A stretch of DNA of 60,089 nt, taken from the IMG/VR virus record IMGVR_UViG_3300028706_000329, positions 1-60,089 of that record; one strand, 5' to 3'. Below are positions 1 to 8,600 of the stretch, one piece after another. The translations under genes were made by a program, and so were the position numbers. The notes under the pieces are model-generated. The model saw nothing but the letters and a program-made list of their open reading frames with translations. It was not told where the DNA came from and did not search any database. Source of the DNA: a virus. Numbering within the stretch: position 1 is the stretch's first letter; each line of letters opens with the position of its first letter.

Positions 1-45
1 GTTCTTCCATAGTAATAGTGTTTAGTGTTATACGGTAATATTATC

Positions 46-257
46 ACGACCAGACCGTGCACCTAGCGTACACCTGGGGACACACGACCAGGCAAACACG
101 ATACGATACGATACGATACGATACGAACCCAGCAATAGCAAGACACTAGACCACGTAACCGTACGACCAGACCACACGACCAGATCACACGACCAGATCA
201 CACGATCACGCGGAGCCAGCACCGGCAATGCTTCAAGCAAACACGGGACACGACCAG
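46..257 (+). repeat. Six direct copies of ACGACCAG (iteron-like)
   Basis: Exact copies of ACGACCAG start at 46, 84, 163, 176, 189 and 250, all in the same orientation. Copies at 176 and 189 sit in an exact tandem 13-mer (ACACGACCAGATC, at 174 and 187). Related CAGACCACAC units follow at about 270-291. Clustered short direct repeats of this kind are typical of initiator-binding iterons or phage terminal regions. Which of these applies cannot be decided from the sequence. Confidence 0.6.
101..125 (+). repeat. (ATACG)x5 microsatellite
   Basis: Five perfect tandem copies of the pentamer ATACG, preceded by ACG and followed by AAC. The unit shares TACGAT with the minus-strand operator-like dyads at 50.4-60.1 kb (CGTA-N5-TACG), so it might be a cluster of half sites. 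It could equally be simple replication slippage. Confidence 0.7.
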
Positions 258-398
258 ACCAGGCAAACACCAGACCACACCAGACCACACCATGAAACGA
301 CCCGGACCCAGCAACGTAACACACAGCTATAACACACAGCACACTGCGAGCACACACACGTAAAAGGCAAATCATTTACACGGAACCAGAGGAAATAG

Positions 399-411
399 GC
401 CCCCGTGGGGC
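399..411 (+). other. GC-rich hairpin GCCCC-CGT-GGGGC
   Basis: A five-pair G:C stem with a three-base loop, followed by an A-run on the plus strand (413-420). Because the plus strand has A rather than T after the stem, and the minus strand has its T-run before the stem, this is not a normal intrinsic terminator for either direction. It may be a structural element of the control region. Confidence 0.45.
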
Positions 412-442
412 TAAAAAAAAGCGTTTCCGTAACAGTGCCCGT

Positions 443-504
443 GTCGTAAAATATATGTATAACCCATAACCTCTATATATCTTACGATATATTTTAAGTA
501 CGAC
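443..504. promoter_or_regulatory. Imperfect inverted repeat with GTCGTA ends
   Basis: GTCGTA-AAATATAT at 443-456 is mirrored by ATATATTT-TAAG-TACGAC at 487-504 around an AT-rich centre. A further GTCGTA lies at 540-545. These half sites resemble the CGTA/TACG arms of the leftward operator family. This AT-rich segment is the most likely place for the promoter of the first rightward genes (inference). Confidence 0.4.
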
Positions 505-556
505 GTTAGCTTATATAAGTATTTAAGTAAGATTCTACTGTCGTATTTTTAAAATT

Positions 557-572
557 TCGCGCTACTGCGCGA
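557..572 (+). other. Hairpin TCGCGC-TACT-GCGCGA in leader of first gene
   Basis: A perfect six-pair stem with a four-base loop ends ten bases before the ATG at 583, in otherwise AT-rich leader sequence. It would form in the 5' untranslated RNA. It could protect the transcript, be an RNase processing site as in T7 early messages, or restrict initiation. The function is inferred from position only. Confidence 0.5.
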
Positions 573-582
573 TTATATAACT

Positions 583-819
583 ATGAAACAAAAGCTTAGT
601 AAGAAAGCAGCCGCAGCTAAAAGAGTGCGAGACAAGAGGTATGCAATGACTGCAAGGAGAAGATCAATGAAGGCAGAGAACCAACGACTCAGAAGATCAT
701 TTGAAAAGAAACATGGGAAAGGTTCACTCAAGGGTAAAGACTATGACCACAAAAGAAAGAAGTTTGTATCTGTTAAGGTAAACAGGGGAAATGGTGGTAA
801 AGGCACTAAAAAAGAATAA
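583..819 (+). CDS. Small highly basic protein (78 aa)
   Basis: First gene of the rightward block. It is extremely rich in Lys and Arg throughout, with an Ala-rich start (KKAAAAKRVRDKR), a central RRRSMKAENQRLRR stretch and a Gly/Lys-rich tail that includes KGKDYDH. No enzyme motif is visible. The composition suggests nucleic-acid binding, for example in DNA condensation or as a small virion or regulatory protein. It resembles short basic proteins I recall from uncultured marine phages, with no assigned function. A GC-rich hairpin lies just before the start codon. Confidence 0.7.
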   Translation: MKQKLSKKAAAAKRVRDKRYAMTARRRSMKAENQRLRRSFEKKHGKGSLKGKDYDHKRKKFVSVKVNRGNGGKGTKKE

Positions 820-821
820 TA

Positions 822-842
822 ATACGTAATTATACAACGTAT
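822..842. promoter_or_regulatory. Perfect inverted repeat ATACGT-N9-ACGTAT
   Basis: Six-base arms with a nine-base spacer, placed between the first two rightward genes and 23 bases before the ATG at 866. The arms are the same TACG/CGTA words found in the leftward dyads at 50-60 kb, but with a longer spacer. This is a candidate operator or promoter element shared by both arms of the genome. Confidence 0.4.
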
Positions 843-865
843 AGGATTAAACCTAAAACCAAAAA

Positions 866-1183
866 ATGACACTATATTATAAAACCTATTCTTTAGCACC
901 AGGTGCACAAAGGATATCCGAAGAAACCAGAAAACTTTGGGAGCTAATAGCTAATAAACAGAACTGGAGAATAGTTCAATTACCAAATGGATATTACCAG
1001 GCGGAATACAAAAACCAACCATGTGAATGTGAAACCAAAGATTGTGGCAACTGCCCCTGGGTAGATGTAACAAGAAGAGAAACACTTGACGCATGTGAGA
1101 CGGCTATCGATAAAAGCATAGAACACTACACTAAGAAGTTAGAGTTTGCAGATGGCCCAAAAGTAATAAAGACTTTTAAATAA
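866..1183 (+). CDS. Conserved-looking small protein with Cys cluster (105 aa)
   Basis: Function not recognised. Residues about 52-64 contain a C-x-C-x4-C-x2-C cluster (CECETKDCGNCPW) that could bind a metal ion. The N-terminal half is tyrosine-rich and the C-terminal half is predicted helical. It sits between the basic protein and GroEL on the same strand, so it is probably co-transcribed with the chaperonin genes. No signal peptide or membrane segment is seen. Confidence 0.65.
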   Translation: MTLYYKTYSLAPGAQRISEETRKLWELIANKQNWRIVQLPNGYYQAEYKNQPCECETKDCGNCPWVDVTRRETLDACETAIDKSIEHYTKKLEFADGPKVIKTFK

Positions 1184-1205
1184 TCACTTATATAAATTTA
1201 ATTAA

Positions 1206-2771
1206 ATGGAATTCAATAACCCAAGTGAGATAGTAAAGGATTTAACCTTTAGCACACGTGCTAGAGATAGAATCATGCAAGGTGTAGAGAAATTAGCTAA
1301 TGCAGTTAACTCTACCCTGGGCGCTTCAGGAAAATGTGTTATATATGAAGATGCAATGGGTAGACCCGTTATTACAAAAGACGGTGTTACTGTTGCAGAA
1401 TCTGTAGTTCTTATGAACCCGGTGGAAAATATAGGGGCAACACTAATAAAAGAAGCAGCTAAAAAAACTGTGAGAGAAGCAGGTGACGGTACCACCACCG
1501 CAACCGTCCTTGCTCATTCTCTCCTCCAGGAAATGAATGAAGCTACCGGTGATTACTCAATAAGGGAAATTAAAGATAGTGTAAACAATAGTTTGAAAAA
1601 AGTACTGGAATACTTAGATAGTAAAAGTATAAATATAAAGGGCAAGATGCTGGAAGATGTTGCTTCCATTTCATGTAACAACGACAGAAAGTTGGGATCG
1701 ATAATAGCTGACGCATATAAGTCAGTAGGTGAACACGGTGTCGTATTAATGGAAGAATCAGATACAGAAGAAACGTTCAGCGAAATAGTAGATGGGGTAC
1801 AATTTGATTGTGGTATTAAATCACAGCATTTGGTAACAGATACTGAGAAAAACAAAGCCATACTCGAAAACCCCTACGTCCTTATAGTAGCACAAGCAAT
1901 TCCTAACATACGTAAAATACAAAGTGTATTAGAACACGTAATAAAGGAGAAAAGAAGCCTGTTAATAGTAGCAGGAATGGACCAGCAGCCAATGTCGGCT
2001 CTGCTTATGAATAAGGTAAAAGGTAATATAAAGATTAATATTATTGATACACCTGGTTTTGGAGCGACTAAAATGGACACGATGCAAGACCTAGCTACAA
2101 TAACCGGAGCAAAAGTTATAAATGAAGAGTTAGGTGATGATTTAGATTTAATTAGCCCAGATGTTTTAGGAGAAGCTATTAAGTCAGTAACCGATGCAAC
2201 CTCCACGGTAATAACTGTAGGCGAAATGCCAGAGGATGCTAAAGATAGAATAGCTCTGGTTAATAAAAAAATAAAATCCGAAAAGAACCCGTTTATTAAG
2301 TCTAAGCTTGAACAAAGATTAGCAATGCTTTCAGGAGCAGTTGCAATATTAAAGGTTGGAGCCAATTCAAAAATAGAGTTAAAAGAAAAGAAAGACAGGG
2401 TTGAAGATTCTATATATGCTGTTAAAGCAGCTATTAAAGAAGGGATTGTAGCAGGAGGTGGTGTTGCACTACATAATGCTTCAGATAAATTAAAAGATAA
2501 AAATTCACCCGAGAAAATTCTCTGTGAGGCTATAAAAGCACCATATAAAAAAATCCTTGAAAACGCTGGTATAAATTACGGGCCTAATATGGAAGAGGGC
2601 AACGGTGTAGATGTTGTAACAGGGAAAGTGGGTGATATGATTAAACGAGGAATTATTGATCCTGTATTAGTTACAAAGACTGCATTGATAAATGCGGTGT
2701 CTGTAGCAACAACAATAATGTCAGCTGATTGTGTAATATCGAATGTTAGAGAATATGAAAGCGGTAAATAA
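1206..2771 (+). CDS. groEL: Phage-encoded chaperonin GroEL (60 kDa family)
   Basis: A 521-residue group I chaperonin, slightly shorter than the usual 540-550. Family landmarks are present. GDGTTT at residues 93-98 is the ATP/Mg loop with Asp94. KKDRVEDS near 395-402 carries the catalytic Asp equivalent to GroEL D398 (here D401), followed by the GIVAGGG loop. The usual Gly/Met-rich C-terminal tail is missing; the protein ends in EYESGK. The apical and intermediate domains appear complete, so the ring is probably functional. It is followed by an overlapping GroES gene. Phage chaperonins are thought to fold abundant or difficult phage proteins such as capsid and tail proteins. The clients here are unknown. 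Confidence 0.97.
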   Translation: MEFNNPSEIVKDLTFSTRARDRIMQGVEKLANAVNSTLGASGKCVIYEDAMGRPVITKDGVTVAESVVLMNPVENIGATLIKEAAKKTVREAGDGTTTATVLAHSLLQEMNEATGDYSIREIKDSVNNSLKKVLEYLDSKSINIKGKMLEDVASISCNNDRKLGSIIADAYKSVGEHGVVLMEESDTEETFSEIVDGVQFDCGIKSQHLVTDTEKNKAILENPYVLIVAQAIPNIRKIQSVLEHVIKEKRSLLIVAGMDQQPMSALLMNKVKGNIKINIIDTPGFGATKMDTMQDLATITGAKVINEELGDDLDLISPDVLGEAIKSVTDATSTVITVGEMPEDAKDRIALVNKKIKSEKNPFIKSKLEQRLAMLSGAVAILKVGANSKIELKEKKDRVEDSIYAVKAAIKEGIVAGGGVALHNASDKLKDKNSPEKILCEAIKAPYKKILENAGINYGPNMEEGNGVDVVTGKVGDMIKRGIIDPVLVTKTALINAVSVATTIMSADCVISNVREYESGK

Positions 2772-3012
2772 TTACATAATAATACAGCCGATAAAAGAAG
2801 AGTCTAAAGAAGAAAAAGGACTTCTTATAATGGATCAGCATGTAGATGACATTAGATATTTAAAAGGCAAGGTAATATCTGTGGGTAATTTTACAGAAGG
2901 CGTAAAAGAGAATGATACAATATATTATGATAGACGCGCTGGACACGGAATAGAATACGACGATAACTTATATCAAGTTATAAAGCAACAAGATGTTGTG
3001 TTAGTCGGTTAA
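2755..3012 (+). CDS. groES: Co-chaperonin GroES
   Basis: An 85-residue GroES-fold protein. An upstream in-frame ATG exists at 2743, but MKAVNNYIIIQPI is the usual GroES beginning, so 2755 is preferred. Residues about 15-30 form the mobile loop (KEEKGLLIMDQ), followed by the YLKGKVISVG strand typical of the family and a C-terminal LYQVIKQQDVVLVG that matches the final GroES strand. The gene overlaps the end of GroEL, so the two are translationally coupled and should form one chaperonin system. A second, double GroES-like protein is encoded at 14518-15105. Confidence 0.9.
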   Translation: MKAVNNYIIIQPIKEESKEEKGLLIMDQHVDDIRYLKGKVISVGNFTEGVKENDTIYYDRRAGHGIEYDDNLYQVIKQQDVVLVG

Positions 3013-3103
3013 TACCAAAGACCAAAGTCCATAAACTAAAAACCAAAAACGATTACTGAAATACTAATCAAACACATTTGTTTAACTTTATAAATTAAAA
3101 ATC

Positions 3104-3454
3104 ATGGCTTTAAATAATCAAGAACACTTTTTAGTATTTATTGATGCAGCAGATGACGCGGGTATGTTTCCAGTAAGCAAAATCCAGTCAATTACTTGTG
3201 CAGGCGACGCGGCTGTACTTGTAAAATTTGCTCCAGGAAGTTTAGGTGATGGTCAAGCTGCTTCTGTAGATGTTGTAACATTAACTGTTACTGCTGATAC
3301 TGAAAAAACAGTAATGATCGCGCTTGCTGATGCAATCAACAACGCAACTAAATATCCTAAAAACACTAAAAATTATACAGTAGTAGCTGATGACGTAAAC
3401 AGTATTTATGCTAATTCTAACATAACTGCTTGTGCTATCGCATTAGACGCTTAA
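3104..3454 (+). CDS. Putative small structural protein (116 aa)
   Basis: Function not recognised. The protein is Ala/Val/Thr-rich and reads like a beta protein with alternating hydrophobic strands. It has no signal peptide, membrane segment or catalytic motif. Its gene has its own 90-base leader and is followed at once by a strong intrinsic terminator, as expected for a separately and highly expressed virion protein such as a head decoration protein. It resembles short proteins seen in marine phages near capsid or tail genes. The role is inferred. Confidence 0.6.
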   Translation: MALNNQEHFLVFIDAADDAGMFPVSKIQSITCAGDAAVLVKFAPGSLGDGQAASVDVVTLTVTADTEKTVMIALADAINNATKYPKNTKNYTVVADDVNSIYANSNITACAIALDA

Positions 3455-3462
3455 TAATAACT

Positions 3463-3508
3463 AAGATCATACACGGGCTCACGAGTTGGGCCTGTAGATC
3501 TTTTTTTT
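3463..3508 (+). terminator. Intrinsic terminator abutting the next start codon
   Basis: AAGATC at 3463-3468 pairs with GATCTT at 3497-3502, with an inner ACGGGC/GCCTGT stem, and the structure runs straight into eight T residues at 3501-3508. The next gene's ATG begins at 3509, directly after the T-tract. The element would end most transcripts of the 3104 gene and may act as an attenuator for the winged-helix gene. Confidence 0.85.
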
Positions 3509-3949
3509 ATGGAATTAAATGCGGCGGAGATCCGCAACTTAAATTTATTTAAATATTATAGAGTAGTTAGAAAGTGGGCATGTAAGCAAAATGGCTTAAC
3601 AGATGCCGATTTAGAATTACTTATATATCTTGATTGCAAAGTTAGATTTACACGTAATGATTTTATTAATGGTGTATATACTATGTCATGGGATAAAGCT
3701 AGGTGGGAAAGATTAAGAAATGAGGGGTGGATAGATGTATGGAGACACCGAAACAGGACTACAATTAAATACAGCATTTATAATACTTCATATAAATGTA
3801 AAAGATTAATAACACGTATATATAATATTTTATTAGGTAATGAGGACATACCTATATCTGAGCAAAATGTATTTTACAAAAACAAATCATATACAGATAA
3901 AGTTTTTAATAAAGCGATTGATGATATGTTAAAAGATTCAGAAAGATAA
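3509..3949 (+). CDS. Winged-helix DNA-binding protein (MarR-like), putative
   Basis: A 146-residue protein. Residues about 15-100 look like a winged helix-turn-helix: a helical LNLFKYYRVVRKWACKQNGL, then LTDADLELLIYL, a recognition helix around SWDKARWERLRNEGWI, and a basic wing WRHRNRTTIKYSI. The C-terminal tail is helical and basic. No ligand pocket can be judged. The start lies directly after a terminator T-run, with no room for a Shine-Dalgarno sequence, so initiation is unusual. It may regulate phage late transcription or bind DNA within the virion. The assignment is by pattern only. Confidence 0.6.
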   Translation: MELNAAEIRNLNLFKYYRVVRKWACKQNGLTDADLELLIYLDCKVRFTRNDFINGVYTMSWDKARWERLRNEGWIDVWRHRNRTTIKYSIYNTSYKCKRLITRIYNILLGNEDIPISEQNVFYKNKSYTDKVFNKAIDDMLKDSER

Positions 3950-3967
3950 ATTTAAAAAAATAATATT

Positions 3968-4066
3968 ATGCCGAAACTAGGAAAGAAAAAATATGCTTAT
4001 ACACCAAAAGGTAGGGCTGCTTTTAAAAAAGCAAAAGCAAAAAAATCTAAAAAAAGAGGAGGATAA
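3968..4066 (+). CDS. Very small basic protein MPKLGKKKY-type (32 aa)
   Basis: Frame ATG 3968 to TAA 4064-4066. Fourteen of the 32 residues are Lys or Arg, in the order MPKLGKKKYAYTPKG then a Lys/Ala tail ending KKRGG. Similar tiny proteins beginning MPK-x-GKKK-x-x-YTPKG occur, as I recall, in many marine phages near tail or lysis genes, which supports a real gene despite its size. The function is unknown, and the charge suggests nucleic-acid or membrane association. Confidence 0.65.
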   Translation: MPKLGKKKYAYTPKGRAAFKKAKAKKSKKRGG

Positions 4067-4102
4067 TAAAGATAAAAAAAATAACACATTAATTTATAAA
4101 CA

Positions 4103-4396
4103 ATGGCGGAACTTGACCTAGACAAGATCAAAAAACAAAAATTCAATATCAGCATAGAAAACTTAGTCACCATAGGCGCTGTGGTAGTTACAGTGGTTGG
4201 TATGTGGTACTCACTACAAGCTGATATACAACTGGCAAAGGAATTACCGGAACCCCCAGTTTCAAGAACCGAGTATGACCTAAAAGATCAGTTAATTCGA
4301 GAAACTATTATATCTACTGAAGAAAAAGTAGATGCTAATTCAGAAAAGCTTGATAAGATTGATGAAAAGCTTTACGAAATAATTAAAAATAAATAA
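4103..4396 (+). CDS. Small membrane-anchored coiled-coil protein (97 aa)
   Basis: One membrane segment at about residues 17-36 (LVTIGAVVVTVVGMWYSL), then a hydrophilic helical region (residues 50-97) with heptad-like spacing, ending in EKLYEIIKNK. It lies upstream of a secreted protein, another membrane coiled-coil protein and the holin. The topology would suit an inner-membrane spanin-like or holin-accessory protein, but no family motif proves this. Confidence 0.7.
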   Translation: MAELDLDKIKKQKFNISIENLVTIGAVVVTVVGMWYSLQADIQLAKELPEPPVSRTEYDLKDQLIRETIISTEEKVDANSEKLDKIDEKLYEIIKNK

Positions 4397-4397
4397 A

Positions 4398-4712
4398 ATG
4401 AAAAAATTTGTTACTTTTCTATTTTTATTGTTTAGTTTTTTTTGTTATTCACAAGATATATCAGTTGTACATTTCAATTACAAATGGAACCAACATAATG
4501 ATTTTAAACAATTAGCAAGTATAAAAAGAGCAAAAGTATCAAAAGCATTTGTTGAAGACCAACCGGCTAATTTTAAATCTAGTTTTAAAGTTGTCCCTGT
4601 TATAATTATTTTTAAAAACGGGAAACCCATAACGAGGGTTGAAGCAGATTTAAGCATGAAAATAAAAACAAGACTTGAAGATATACAAGAACTTGTGGAT
4701 AGATACCAATAA
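4398..4712 (+). CDS. Secreted thioredoxin-fold-like protein lacking CxxC
   Basis: A signal peptide of about 18 residues ends with CYSQ, a cleavage context typical of Bacteroidota. The mature part looks like a small thioredoxin fold: an early VVHFNYKWN strand and SFKVVPVIIIFKNGKPI, which matches the cis-Pro strand of thioredoxins (VPTIILFKNG). The redox CxxC pair is absent, so it is probably not an oxidoreductase. It starts one base after the preceding gene's stop. I recall similar proteins from flavobacterial phages. The periplasmic role is unknown; envelope modification or superinfection exclusion are guesses. Confidence 0.7.
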   Translation: MKKFVTFLFLLFSFFCYSQDISVVHFNYKWNQHNDFKQLASIKRAKVSKAFVEDQPANFKSSFKVVPVIIIFKNGKPITRVEADLSMKIKTRLEDIQELVDRYQ

Positions 4713-4713
4713 T

Positions 4714-4875
4714 ATGAAATCAAAAGGATTAGGTGATTCAATAGAAAAAATCACAAAAGTAACAGGTGTTAAAACAATGGTAGATGTAATCTCAAAAGGA
4801 TTAAATGTACCTTGTGGTTGTGAGGGAAGACATAACACCTTAAATACAATATTCCCATATAAAAATAAAAAATAA
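4714..4875 (+). CDS. Small protein with CGC motif (53 aa)
   Basis: ATG at 4714, one base after the upstream stop, is preferred to an in-frame ATG at 4675 inside that gene. The sequence MKSKGLGDSIEKITKVTG, a central VPCGCEGR with two Cys, and a C-terminal LNTIFPYKNKK form a compact pattern that I recall from small genes of marine phages infecting Bacteroidota. No function is assigned. It overlaps the next ATG, indicating translational coupling within the lysis and membrane cluster. Confidence 0.65.
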   Translation: MKSKGLGDSIEKITKVTGVKTMVDVISKGLNVPCGCEGRHNTLNTIFPYKNKK

Positions 4876-5159
4876 TGACAATACTATTTATAATAGCAAT
4901 AATTGAAGCATTAGTTATAGTGTATTTAGTTATGCTACATTCAGGAAAAATTAAAGATGCTGATGGCGATTTTATTGCTGATTCAGTAGAAGCAAAAGTT
5001 GAAGAAATTCAAGTTAATGCTGTAAATAAATTAAACAGATTAAAAGCTGAATTAAAAGATATAGCTACTTCTATAAAAGAGGTTGGTAATCAATTAGAAG
5101 ATTTACCAAAATCACTTAAAGGCAAAAGAGCCGGAAGAAAAGCAAATGTCAAAAAATAA
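4875..5159 (+). CDS. Membrane-anchored coiled-coil protein (94 aa)
   Basis: An N-terminal membrane helix (residues about 2-20, TILFIIAIIEALVIVYLV) is followed by an acidic calcium-loop-like DADGDFIADSVE segment at about 28-39, then a long amphipathic helix to about residue 80 and a basic tail. It overlaps the upstream gene by one base and the holin gene by 14. The topology is like an inner-membrane spanin (i-spanin) or a holin partner. The function is inferred from this and from the neighbouring holin. Confidence 0.7.
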   Translation: MTILFIIAIIEALVIVYLVMLHSGKIKDADGDFIADSVEAKVEEIQVNAVNKLNRLKAELKDIATSIKEVGNQLEDLPKSLKGKRAGRKANVKK

Positions 5160-5604
5160 AAAGAAATTAAAAGACACAGCGGTTGGTAAATTTTTAGCAG
5201 GTGCTGGATCTAATATAATCGGTAGTCTCGGTGAAGTTTTGCCAGATAAAGGTGTACTTGGCTTAGTTAAAAATTTAATTAAGAAAGATCCCACACTACC
5301 AGCTGAAGACAAGGAAAAAGCATTAGCCCTGCTGCATCAAGATACTGTAGAAATGCAAGAAGTATCAAAAAGATGGCAGGCGGATATGAGATCTGATTCC
5401 TGGCTTTCAAAAAATACAAGGCCATTAACATTAGTTTTCTTAACTATTTCAATGGTCTTATTAATATTTATAGACTCAACCGGTTTAGACTTTGAAGTTG
5501 ACGGCGGCTGGGTTGATCTTTTAAAATCACTTCTTATTACAGTATACGTAGCATATTTTGGATCGCGTGGTGCTGAGAAGTTCAAAACAATACAAAACAA
5601 ATAA
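5146..5604 (+). CDS. Holin of the three-transmembrane type
   Basis: A 152-residue protein. Residues about 85-110 (TRPLTLVFLTISMVLLIFI) and 120-140 (WVDLLKSLLITVYVAYFG) are membrane segments, and the ending GSRGAEKF matches what I know of the three-TM phage holin family (Holin_3TM), including the S/W-x-x-KNTRPL lead-in. The first 80 residues are cytoplasmic-like and basic. It would form the lesion that releases the peptidase endolysin encoded 38 kb downstream at 43884. It overlaps the preceding coiled-coil membrane gene. Confidence 0.8.
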   Translation: MSKNKKKLKDTAVGKFLAGAGSNIIGSLGEVLPDKGVLGLVKNLIKKDPTLPAEDKEKALALLHQDTVEMQEVSKRWQADMRSDSWLSKNTRPLTLVFLTISMVLLIFIDSTGLDFEVDGGWVDLLKSLLITVYVAYFGSRGAEKFKTIQNK

Positions 5605-5607
5605 ACA

Positions 5608-8600
5608 ATGCCTAAAATTTCTACTTATTCGCTAGATACTACTATAACTGATAACGATAGTTTATTAGGAGTTAATGCAGCAGACGGTACAACAAAGAGG
5701 TACTCAATGTCTGGTATAAAAGCTGCTCTTCTTGAGGGAGCTGATATAACTGCTGTGATTGCGGGTACGGGATTATCAGGTGGTGCGACATCAGGGGCAG
5801 CAACTCTTACAATAGACAGTACAGTTGTAACATTAACCGGTACACAAACACTTACTAATAAAACTCTTACAACACCTGTAATTTCAACAATATCAAATTC
5901 AGGTACAATTACTTTGCCAACATCGTCAGACACTTTAGTGGGTAGAGCAACAACTGATACCTTAACAAACAAAACATTAACATCGCCTAGTATTGCAACT
6001 CCTACTTGGACTGCAACAGAAAGCGCTATAGCTAATGGTGATTATTTGCTTTTCTTAGATGCATCGGCTTCTTCTGAAACTAAAAAAGATGCATTAGCTG
6101 ATATAGCTACATTATTCGCAGGAACAGGATTAACGGCGTCTAATTCAGTTATAGGTATAGACGCATCACAAACACAAATTACAGGTGTTGGTACAATTAC
6201 TACAGGTACTTGGCAAGCTAGTCTAGTAGGAATAGATTATGGTGGTACTGGATTAAGTGGAGAAACTGATGGTTATATAGTAATTGCTGATGGCAGCGGA
6301 AGCGCTACTCACTTAGATGTTGGTTCAAGTACTGGTATTACAATACTTGGTACTATTGCAACGGGTGTATGGCAAGGTACTGCTATTGATACAGCATACA
6401 TAGACACTACATTAACCTCACAAACATCTATATTAAATTCAAGTCTTGTCGTAGGATATGGTTCCTCACATGCAAATATAGATTTTAGTACTGATAATAG
6501 TATAATTTTTGATATTGATGGAACATCACAAATACAATTAGATGACGGGGTTTTAAAACCAACTACAGATAGTGATGTTGATTTAGGAACTTCTAGTTTA
6601 TACTTTAAAGATTCATATATAGATACTGTTACTACAACAGGTAATGTTACAGTAGGTGGAAATTTATCAATAACAGGTGATTTAACAGTATCAGGGGATA
6701 CAACTACTGTAAATACAGCAACACTAAGCGTGGAAGATCCGCTTATAATTGTAGGAAGTGGTAATAATTCTTCAGATGCTGTGGATTTAGGATTATATGG
6801 ATTATATGATACATCTGGTTCACAGGATTTATATGCAGGATTATTTAGAGATGCAAGTGATAGTGGTAAATGGAAATTATTTAAAAGTCTGCAAGCTGCA
6901 CCAACTACAACTGTAAATACAAGTGGTACAGGATATGCAGTAGATACTTTAGTAGCAAATATAGAGGGTAATGTAACGGGTAACGTAACAGGCAATACAT
7001 CTGGTACTGCGGCTACGGTAACTACTGCAGCACAAACTAACATTACTTCACTTGGGACATTAACCGGATTAGATGTTAATGGTGCAGTTACTATTAATGA
7101 TAATCTTTCGTTAGATGGATCAAATAAAGAATTAAGATTTTATGAAGCAGCTAACTATGTTGGATTCGAAGCTCCGGCTTTATCAGCAGATCAAATATGG
7201 GTATTACCTTCAGCTGATGGTTCAAGTGGTACTGCACTTAAGACAGACGGTTCTGGAAACTTAAGTTGGGGGACCGCGGGTGGAGATGTATTTAAAACAA
7301 TATCAGTATCGGGACAATCTGATGTAGTAGCAGATGGAGTAGCAGATACGTTAACACTTGTAGCAGGAACAGGAACAACTATAACTACTAACGCAAGTAC
7401 TGACACAATAACAATAAATGCCGGGGCTAATACAGTTGAAGTAGATGAATATACTGGGAACGGGAGTACAACGGCTTATACATTAAGTACAACTTGTACT
7501 AGTGAAAATAATTTACTTGTATATATGGATGGTGTTTTTCAACATCACAATACATATGCGGTATCAGGAACTACATTGACTTTTGATACTAATGTGCCAA
7601 ATGGCTCTAAAGTTGAAGCATATCATATGATAAGCGTTAGTAATAGTGATATGGTACAAGCAGCAGTAGCTGGAACATTAATGGATGTTAGTGGAGCTAC
7701 AGGAAGTGTAACATTTAATGTAGATTTAACAGAGGCAGGAGAAGCAACAATTGCAAATGGAGATTATATCTTATTCTTAGATGGAGGAGCAACAGGAACA
7801 CATGCTAAAGAAGCTATTGCAGATGTTGCGACATTATTCGCTGGTACAGGATTAACAGCATCAAGCTCTGTTATTAATATAGATGCAGCACAAACAGGTA
7901 TTACTTCATTATTAGCTACAGATATTAAAATAGGAGAAGATGACCAGACTAAGATTGATTTCGAAACAGCTGATACTATAAACTTCTATGCTGGAAATGA
8001 AAAGCAATTGATATTAACCGATGGAGCACTTACTCCTGGAACAAACGCAATAGTTGATTTAGGAACTGATGCTTTAGAATTTAAAGACGCATATTTTGAT
8101 GGAACCGTAGAGGCTGATGCAATTACAATAGGCGGTACTGCTTTAAATACAGTTATTGCGGGAGTAACAGTATCAAATGCAACTTTAGCAGCAACAGCAA
8201 CAGTAACCGATTCAACTGCAAATACAGACTTTCCTGTAGTATTTCATAATGAATCAAATGGTTTATTAGATGATACAGCAGCTTTTGAATATAATCCTAG
8301 TACTGGTACACTTATAGTTGCTAACTTAGATATTGGTACTGATGTAGATGTTGATGGAACACTTGAAGCAGATGCAATTACAGTAGGCGGAACAAATATA
8401 GTAAGTGGTAGTTTAATAACTACATTAGGTACAATTAGTGCAGGGGTTTGGAATGGAACAGTTATTGCTTCAGCTTATCTTGATTCAGATACAGCTCATT
8501 TAAGTGGTACGCAAACATTCAGTGGAGCTAAAACATTTTCAGCAGATGTTGCATTTTCAGGAGATACAGCAACATTTAGTTCTGCTAATTCAACAGACCC

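Larger units (their letters stand above)
1..582. other. Divergent control region without credible genes
   Basis: This stretch lies between the first rightward gene (583) and, if the molecule is circular or permuted, the last leftward gene (60024). About 40-380 is strikingly AC-rich on the plus strand and much richer in C and G than the rest of the window, with short direct repeats. About 440-582 is AT-rich with inverted repeats and a hairpin just before the first gene. The one long open frame here, minus strand 28-375, is a low-complexity by-product of the AC bias. A replication origin, packaging site or divergent promoter region is plausible, but this is inferred from position and repeats only. 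Confidence 0.5.

Noticed and set aside
101-210. CRISPR-like array
   Set aside because: Repeats are 5-13 bases, tandem, with no regular spacers and no cas genes.
28-375. 115-codon open frame on the minus strand in the control region
   Set aside because: Low-complexity product of AC-rich repeats, with no recognisable domain and a composition unlike any gene here.
399-411. GC hairpin as an intrinsic terminator
   Set aside because: No T-run follows the stem on either strand; an A-run follows on plus.
6309-7043. 244-codon minus-strand frame in the long fibre gene
   Set aside because: The opposite strand of repetitive fibre sequence gives long open frames by chance, and no domain was seen.
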